A stretch of DNA of 10,926 bases. It comes from an uncultured Lachnospiraceae bacterium (GTDB lineage: Bacteria; Bacillota; Clostridia; Lachnospirales; Lachnospiraceae). The first letter of the stretch is position 1; each line of letters starts with the position of its first letter. The stretch lies in assembly GCA_905236545.1 (NCBI GenBank), contig CAJOQO010000337.1, forward strand, positions 1 through 10,926, written 5' to 3'. Under the pieces are notes generated by a model, which was not told the origin of the DNA, made no database searches, and saw only the letters and a list, made by a program, of their open reading frames with translations. The position numbers and the translations under genes are program-made. Of this stretch, positions 6,419 through 10,926 are shown in pieces.

Positions 6419-7846
6419 TTATTTCATCTGTTTCTCATTCGAACTCGATGACGGCGGAACCGTGCTGTCGTCGATTACCGGAATCGGCGTATCATCCCAT
6501 GCGTCCAGATCATTGATAAACCGCTTTGTATCCTTAACGATAACACCTGACAGGAACAGAACCGCGATCAGGTTCGGAATACTCATCAGTGCATTCAGAA
6601 TATCGGCAATCGTCCAGACCAGATTCAGCGCCGAAATCGGAGCAATGACAGCAACCGCGATATAGACACAGCGATACGCGACCAGAACCCTTTTTCCTCC
6701 GAGGTATTCCACGCATCGTTCCCCATAATAAGCCCATCCAAGCACTGTCGAAAACGCGAAGGTGATAATACCGATGGTAAGCAGGATCGGCCCGACATGC
6801 GGGATCTGTCCGAACGCCAGGCTGGTCAGCTTGCCGCCGTTATCGATCTGGCTGACATCAATCTGAGGGTTCTTCATAATGGATGTAACAAGAACAAGGC
6901 CTGTCATCAGGCAGACTACAACCGTATCCCAGAAGGTTCCTGTGGAAGCGATCAGCGCCTGACGAACCGGATTGCGGGACTGTGCCGCTGCGGCGGCGAT
7001 CGGCGCGGAGCCCATTCCGGATTCATTGGAAAACAGTCCGCGTGCGACGCCATACTGGATTGCCGCACGGATACCGCTGCCGACAAGACCGCCGGCCACA
7101 GCGCCCGGTGTAAATGCCAGACGTATGATCGCTCCGAACGCCGGAATAATAAAGTCATAATTGATGCACAGAATCACGATGCAGCCAATTACATAAAAGA
7201 CTGCCATAAAGGGAACCAGGCGCTCGCAGACACTTGCGATTGACTTGATTCCGCCGAAGATGACGATCGCCACCAGAACGCCTGTCACGACTCCGACCAC
7301 CCATGCCGGACAGTTAAAATTCTCATTTGCGACTGTGGCAATCGCGTTGACCTGTGTTGCGCAGCCGATTCCAAAAGAGGCAATCCCGCCAAAGATCGCA
7401 AACAGCACACCCAGCCACTTCATATTCAGGCCACGCTCCAGTGCGTACATCGCGCCGCCCTGCATACGTCCGTCCTTTGTCTTGACTCTGTACTTGACAG
7501 CGATCAGAGATTCCGCGTACTTGGTCGCGATCCCGAACACGCCGGTCAGCCAGCACCACAGCACGGCACCCGGTCCGCCAAGGGCAATCGCGGTTCCGAC
7601 GCCGATGATATTGCCGGTTCCGATCGTTGCCGCCAGAGCTGTAGTCAGTGCGCCGAAGGAAGAAACCTCTCCCTCTGCGTCAGGATCCTTTGAAACGGAC
7701 AGCCTGATCCCCTTGCTCAATGTTTTTCTCTGGATAAACCCGGTCCGGATCGTCATAAAAATATGAGTTCCGAGCAGCAGAATGATCATCCACCACCCCC
7801 AGACAAAGCTGTCCACTGAATCAATGAAAGCAACTACCTTCTCCAT
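6419..7846 (-). CDS. Sodium:alanine/glycine symporter, AGCS family
   Basis: The 475-residue membrane protein belongs to the AGCS family, which imports alanine or glycine with sodium or protons. About 10-11 hydrophobic helices are visible. Signature segments are ALAATIGTGNIIGVGTAIALGGPGAVLWCWLTGVFG (shown in part: ATIGTGNI at about 73-80, GGPGAVLW at 90-97), GGAMYALERGL (130-140), and RGLFSNESGMGSAPIAAAAA (269-288), all close to family consensus. Sequence length is normal. The C-terminal 30 residues are hydrophilic and rich in D, P and S and should be cytoplasmic. The ATG at 7846 was chosen because GGAGGAA lies 7 nt upstream; a TTG at 7861 would place the ribosome binding site inside the gene. 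It has its own promoter, and no terminator is seen before the sigma-factor gene, so read-through into it is possible. The exact amino acid carried cannot be decided. Confidence 0.95.
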   Translation of the reverse strand: MEKVVAFIDSVDSFVWGWWMIILLLGTHIFMTIRTGFIQRKTLSKGIRLSVSKDPDAEGEVSSFGALTTALAATIGTGNIIGVGTAIALGGPGAVLWCWLTGVFGIATKYAESLIAVKYRVKTKDGRMQGGAMYALERGLNMKWLGVLFAIFGGIASFGIGCATQVNAIATVANENFNCPAWVVGVVTGVLVAIVIFGGIKSIASVCERLVPFMAVFYVIGCIVILCINYDFIIPAFGAIIRLAFTPGAVAGGLVGSGIRAAIQYGVARGLFSNESGMGSAPIAAAAAQSRNPVRQALIASTGTFWDTVVVCLMTGLVLVTSIMKNPQIDVSQIDNGGKLTSLAFGQIPHVGPILLTIGIITFAFSTVLGWAYYGERCVEYLGGKRVLVAYRCVYIAVAVIAPISALNLVWTIADILNALMSIPNLIAVLFLSGVIVKDTKRFINDLDAWDDTPIPVIDDSTVPPSSSSNEKQMK

Positions 7847-7891
7847 ACTCCATTCCTCCAATCCTTATTTGGTGAAACGCCATTTCCGTTA

Positions 7892-7920
7892 ATAATAGTA
7901 TGACAGGGGCGCAATGTCCA
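7892..7920 (-). promoter_or_regulatory. Sigma-A-type promoter for the AGCS symporter
   Basis: On the minus strand TGGACA (7915-7920, one mismatch from consensus) and TATTAT (7892-7897, one mismatch) are 17 bp apart. Transcription would begin near 7885, giving a leader of about 40 nt that is too short for a riboswitch. A 10-bp palindrome, GGAAATTTCC (7950-7959), lies about 30 bp upstream of the -35 and could be an operator, though this is weakly supported. The rest of the roughly 300-bp gap between 7847 and 8145 holds the hairpin at 8016-8046 and nothing else recognisable. Confidence 0.6.
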
Positions 7921-8015
7921 ATATTTTTTGCATTTTCTTCTCCAGATCGGGAAATTTCCGAAATCATTAGGATCCTGACAATTTCCGGTGGAACTGTACA
8001 GATCCCGGAACAGAG

Positions 8016-8046
8016 AAACTGCCGCGGCACAAGGGCGCGGCAGTTT
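8016..8046. terminator. Hairpin terminator, possibly bidirectional
   Basis: An 11-bp perfect stem (AAACTGCCGCG with CGCGGCAGTTT) encloses a 9-nt loop. On the minus strand it follows the secreted-protein gene by about 100 nt and ends GCAGTTTCTC, a weak U-tract. On the plus strand the stem is followed by five T residues, a better terminator in that direction. The likeliest role is ending the 8146-9183 transcript, with protection against rightward transcription. Confidence 0.65.
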
Positions 8047-8145
8047 TTCCATCCTGCAGACAGCTGTTTTCCACTCCTGCCACAGCTTTGGTCACATCCT
8101 GTGATCCTTTGCGTCAGGGGGATGAAATACCGTTTTGTTAAGCGA

Positions 8146-9183
8146 TTACTCCGCAGCCGGTTCAGTGGAATCCGTCCCTGTCAGGTCAGAAACAGAAATC
8201 ATCGTCTCAACCTCCGTCATAAGCGCTTCCTCCGGAACAGTAATCTCTTCAGGCACTTCATAATAGCTGACGGTGCATTTGAGTGCATTGACTGCAACAT
8301 TCACCTGAGGCACCTGCGTGCTGTCTTCTGATCCTCCCATTCCCATCATTGATCCGACCATCTGTCCAATCGTATTGAAATCGCTTCCGGAAAGATCTAT
8401 CTCAGCATACATCGGAACAAAGTCCTCTACACTGCAGTCGGTAAAAACATCTGCCTTCAGGCCGCTGAAGAGTGTCTGAAACGCGGAAAGGGATGCTTCA
8501 TCAAGTCCTGCCTGCGGAATGGAGGAAGCAACCTGTGAAAGGATGCCGGACAAAGTTTCACCGTCAATTGACTTGGAGATCTCATAGCAGTCGACTCCGT
8601 CAACACTGACCGGCTCGGAAGAAAGAAGCATGTCTCCGGATATCTGCTCGATGATCCCGCTCAGATCGATTCCGGAAACATTGAGATCGGCCGGCGCCTC
8701 TCCCTTCATGGCCGCTGCCAGACCCTCCTTCATCTGCGAAAGATCCTCTGCCGTAATCGTGGCCGCATGCCACGCGTTATCGCCAGTGATCGGCATCCTG
8801 ATATAGGAGATTCCGGATCCGTCTTCCTGTTCAACGATATACGCATCCATCTCAATGCCGCCTGCCATTCCCATCGCGGGGGCGTCCCCGGATGCGTTCC
8901 CGCAAACAGACAATGCGAAGGGTTCCGCGATATACTGAACCTCGTAGTCAGCATTGCCCTTGATCGGAAGGGACTGTGTCGCTTCTCCGGCTACCACATC
9001 GATCGAAAGATCCGCATCAGCAACAACTGCTGCAGTAAAACCGCCCGCCTGCTCCCATGCCCCTCTTGACTTCTCAAGGACATCCTCCGCGGTCAGCGTG
9101 GAATCGAATCCGGAAAGAAGAAGGAATGAGGATACCGCAGCAGCAGTAACTGCAAACATCTTGTTTCTAAAAGAATTCTTCAT
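8146..9183 (-). CDS. Secreted LppX/LolA-like (DUF6612-like) protein with altered lipobox
   Basis: The 345-residue protein begins with a signal peptide (basic residues to K8, hydrophobic 9-23). The region LLLSGFDS (21-28) has the shape of a lipobox (LLSGC-D/S), but residue 26 is Phe (codon TTC) rather than Cys. The mature part opens with TAEDVLEKSRGAWEQAGGFTAAV, as in LppX/LolA-fold clostridial lipoproteins (DUF6612-like), and continues as alternating strands and serine/aspartate-rich linkers. Two cysteine pairs could form disulfides. It is probably extracytoplasmic and may bind lipid or other hydrophobic ligands; this is inference from the fold resemblance. The ATG at 9183 follows TAAGGAGA by about 9 nt. 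It is monocistronic: own promoter upstream, hairpin downstream. If residue 26 is truly Phe the protein would be released by signal peptidase I (LTA|ED is possible) or remain membrane-tethered. The family is a moderate-confidence call; gene reality is high. Confidence 0.72.
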   Translation of the reverse strand: MKNSFRNKMFAVTAAAVSSFLLLSGFDSTLTAEDVLEKSRGAWEQAGGFTAAVVADADLSIDVVAGEATQSLPIKGNADYEVQYIAEPFALSVCGNASGDAPAMGMAGGIEMDAYIVEQEDGSGISYIRMPITGDNAWHAATITAEDLSQMKEGLAAAMKGEAPADLNVSGIDLSGIIEQISGDMLLSSEPVSVDGVDCYEISKSIDGETLSGILSQVASSIPQAGLDEASLSAFQTLFSGLKADVFTDCSVEDFVPMYAEIDLSGSDFNTIGQMVGSMMGMGGSEDSTQVPQVNVAVNALKCTVSYYEVPEEITVPEEALMTEVETMISVSDLTGTDSTEPAAE

Positions 9184-9229
9184 AACCCTGTTCTCCTTAC
9201 ATGGTAAACCCTGTTTTCAGTTCCTTTCC

Positions 9230-9258
9230 ATTATAGCATATCCCGGGGAAGGCGTCGA
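9230..9258 (-). promoter_or_regulatory. Extended -10 promoter for the secreted LppX-like protein
   Basis: On the minus strand TGCTATAAT forms a perfect extended -10 (hexamer 9230-9235, TG at 9237-9238). A partial -35, TCGACG (9253-9258), lies 17 bp upstream with four of six matches. Transcription would start near 9223, about 40 nt before the ATG. Together with the rny terminator just upstream, this makes the gene an independent unit. Confidence 0.75.
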
Positions 9259-9303
9259 ATAAAAGAGTTCCGATTCACAGCTCCTTCCCCACAGACATTA
9301 ACC

Positions 9304-9349
9304 AATGAAAAAACTGCCGCGGCAATTTCGCCGCGGCAGTTTTTTCATT
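9304..9349 (-). terminator. Strong intrinsic terminator overlapping the rny stop codon
   Basis: A perfect 20-bp inverted repeat (9304-9323 with 9330-9349) has a 6-nt loop. On the minus strand the GC-rich core CTGCCGCGGC is followed by six T residues, a textbook intrinsic terminator. The outer arm contains the rny TGA stop (9345-9347) and part of the last lysine codon, so translation runs into the hairpin base. The repeat is symmetric and would also terminate rightward transcription. Its core is shared with the hairpin at 8016-8046. Confidence 0.92.
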
Positions 9350-10904
9350 TCGCGTAATCAACAACCCTTGACTCTCGGATCAGACTGACCTTCACCTGAC
9401 CCGGATATTCCAGTTCGGACTCGATCTGTCTGGCAACATCCCTTGCCAGGAACGTCATGTCTGCATCGCTGATCTGCTCCGGAACTACCATTACTCGAAT
9501 CTCTCTGCCTGCCTGAATGGCAAATGATTTGTCAACTCCCTTGAAGGAATTGGCGATATCTTCTAACTGTTTCAGTCTGTTGGTATATGTTTCCAGGGTC
9601 TCCCTTCTGGCTCCGGGACGCGCTGCAGATATGGTATCAGCAGCCTGTACCAGACACGCAATCAGGGATTCCGCCTCTACGTCGCCATGGTGAGACTCCA
9701 CGGCATTGACCACAATATTCGATTCCTTGTACTTTCGGCAAAGCTGCGCGCCGATCTGCACATGCGTTCCTTCCACCTCATGATCAATCGACTTTCCGAT
9801 ATCATGAAGCAGGCCGGCACGCTTCGCAGTGCGTACATCTACGCCGCACTCAGACGCAAGCAATCCCGCAAGATGCGCAACCTCTATCGAATGATTCAGC
9901 GCGTTCTGCCCATAACTGGTACGGAATTTCATCCTGCCCAGAAGTCTTACCAGCTCCGGATGGATGCCATGAACGCCAACCTGCATGCAGGCTTCGTCCC
10001 CGGCTTCCCGGATGCCGTTTTCCACTTCCTTCTTCGCCTTTTCAACCGTTTCTTCAATTCTCGCTGGATGAATCCGGCCATCCACAATCAGTTTTTCCAA
10101 CGCCACCCTTGCCACCTCACGGCGGATCGGATCAAAGCTGGACAAAACGACCGCTTCAGGTGTGTCATCAATGATGAGGTCCACTCCGGTCAGTGTCTCA
10201 ATTGCCCGGATATTGCGGCCCTCCCGGCCTATGATACGGCCTTTCATCTCATCGCCCGGCAGCTGAACCACAGAGATCGCCGCTTCCGCGATGTTGTCTG
10301 CTGCACAGCGCTGGATCGCTGTGACGACATACTCCTGGGCCTTCTTGGCCGCGGAATCCTTCGCCTCATTCTCCAGCTCCCTGTAGAGCTTTGCAGCATC
10401 GGTCTTTACTTCGTCTTCAACAGATTTTAAAAGATATTCCTTTGCCTGTTCGGAGGTTAAACCAGAGATTCGTTCCAGTTCCTGCTGACGCTGTCCGAGC
10501 AGTTTGTCTGCTGCGGACTGTTTCTTACGGAGTTCCTCATCCTTCTGCGCTGCACTTGCCTCCCGGCGTTCCAGAGCCTCAAGCTTCTTGTCAGCAGTTT
10601 CTTCCTTCTGCATGACACGCTTTTCCAGACGCGCCACCTCTGCCCGGCGTTCTTTGGCTTCTCTCTCCGACTCATTCTTGATCTTGAGAGCTTCCTCCTT
10701 CGCCTCCAGCAGAGCCTCACGCTTCCTTGTCTCTGCGCTTTTCAGTGCGTCATCAATGATCTGTCTGGCCTTCTCCTCCGCGCTGCCGATCTTCGCCTGA
10801 TCTTCTTTGACACGGCGATCGACTGCGACCTTGGATGTAACCGGGATCGCGATAACCAGTGCAGCAGCAACAGCAATCAGAACCGCAATTACTGTAGTAA
10901 CCAC
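9345..10904 (-). CDS. rny: Ribonuclease Y
   Basis: The 519-residue protein is RNase Y, the membrane-anchored endoribonuclease that starts bulk mRNA decay in many Firmicutes. The order is an N-terminal membrane helix (about 3-24), a long charged coiled coil (about 28-200, rich in A, E, K and R), a KH RNA-binding domain with [11 protein letters not shown] (222-232), and an HD hydrolase domain. Predicted metal ligands are H338 in [12 protein letters not shown]367 and D368 in [11 protein letters not shown], and D423 in [13 protein letters not shown]. Length matches the family's usual 510-530. The start is GTG at 10904, 8 nt after a full AAGGAGGTG Shine-Dalgarno; this gives the normal N-terminus. 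The promoter lies beyond the right edge. The gene ends in a strong terminator overlapping its stop, so it is the last gene of its transcript. Very secure. Confidence 0.98.
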   Translation of the reverse strand: MVTTVIAVLIAVAAALVIAIPVTSKVAVDRRVKEDQAKIGSAEEKARQIIDDALKSAETRKREALLEAKEEALKIKNESEREAKERRAEVARLEKRVMQKEETADKKLEALERREASAAQKDEELRKKQSAADKLLGQRQQELERISGLTSEQAKEYLLKSVEDEVKTDAAKLYRELENEAKDSAAKKAQEYVVTAIQRCAADNIAEAAISVVQLPGDEMKGRIIGREGRNIRAIETLTGVDLIIDDTPEAVVLSSFDPIRREVARVALEKLIVDGRIHPARIEETVEKAKKEVENGIREAGDEACMQVGVHGIHPELVRLLGRMKFRTSYGQNALNHSIEVAHLAGLLASECGVDVRTAKRAGLLHDIGKSIDHEVEGTHVQIGAQLCRKYKESNIVVNAVESHHGDVEAESLIACLVQAADTISAARPGARRETLETYTNRLKQLEDIANSFKGVDKSFAIQAGREIRVMVVPEQISDADMTFLARDVARQIESELEYPGQVKVSLIRESRVVDYAK

Positions 10905-10907
10905 AAC

Positions 10908-10920
10908 AGGAGCACCTCCT
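10908..10920 (-). promoter_or_regulatory. Shine-Dalgarno of rny inside a small inverted repeat
   Basis: On the minus strand AGGAG-GTG-CTCCT forms a 5-bp stem with a 3-nt loop, and its 5' arm is the core of the AAGGAGGTG ribosome binding site for the GTG start at 10904. Folding would mask the site. The stem is short, so a regulatory role is only a possibility. Confidence 0.35.
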
Positions 10921-10926
10921 TAAAAC

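Noticed and set aside
5158..6516. Long plus-strand open frame antisense to the sigma factor
   Set aside because: It lies wholly opposite a highly conserved gene, its translation resembles no family, and its openness follows from the codon bias of the real gene.
7847..7891. Riboswitch or T-box ahead of the amino-acid symporter
   Set aside because: The leader from the predicted start site is only about 40 nt and has no T-box or aptamer-like structure.
7834..8052. Minus-strand open frames between the secreted protein and the symporter
   Set aside because: They run through the hairpin at 8016-8046 and across the symporter promoter, lack a good ribosome binding site and show no protein-like composition.

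Overview
The window looks like chromosomal DNA from a Gram-positive Firmicute, most likely a moderately GC-rich Clostridia member (Lachnospiraceae-like). The grounds are RNase Y with its N-terminal anchor, strong GGAGG-type ribosome binding sites, an amidase carrying clostridial/streptococcal-type cell-wall-binding repeats, a DUF362 protein of the clostridial type, an AGCS amino-acid carrier, and a short-spacer RpoD-family sigma factor. No phage, transposon, CRISPR, rRNA or tRNA was seen. The species cannot be named from the sequence.

All eight confident genes are on the minus strand, so the transcriptional order is right to left. (1) RNase Y (rny) starts from a GTG at the right edge and ends in a very strong intrinsic terminator that overlaps its stop codon. 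(2) A secreted LppX/LolA-like protein follows, with its own extended -10 promoter; its signal peptide has a Phe where a lipoprotein Cys would be expected. (3) After about 300 bp holding a hairpin and a promoter comes an AGCS sodium:amino-acid symporter. (4) A 112-bp gap holding a possible 29-codon small ORF leads to an RpoD-family sigma factor. (5) A predicted secreted clan GH-A-like glycosidase (DUF5722 type) follows. (6) A DUF362 protein starts 3 nt after the glycosidase stop. (7) A secreted Amidase_3 N-acetylmuramoyl-L-alanine amidase follows, with a near-consensus promoter whose -35 overlaps the DUF362 stop. (8) ilvN, the acetolactate synthase regulatory subunit, lies 28 bp downstream of the amidase.

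Two structures stand out. Between the sigma factor and the glycosidase are three head-to-tail 31-bp copies of the sigma gene's own 3' end. They appear to have supplied the glycosidase gene with a new ATG, ribosome binding site and N-terminal extension. Between the amidase promoter and its start codon lies TGTTAC-N5-TGTTAC, an exact fit to the WalR (YycF) cell-wall stress regulator consensus, placed where it would repress rather than activate. Together with the envelope-type genes beside it, this suggests that the sigma factor-glycosidase-DUF362-amidase stretch is an envelope-remodelling neighbourhood. The functional link is inference.
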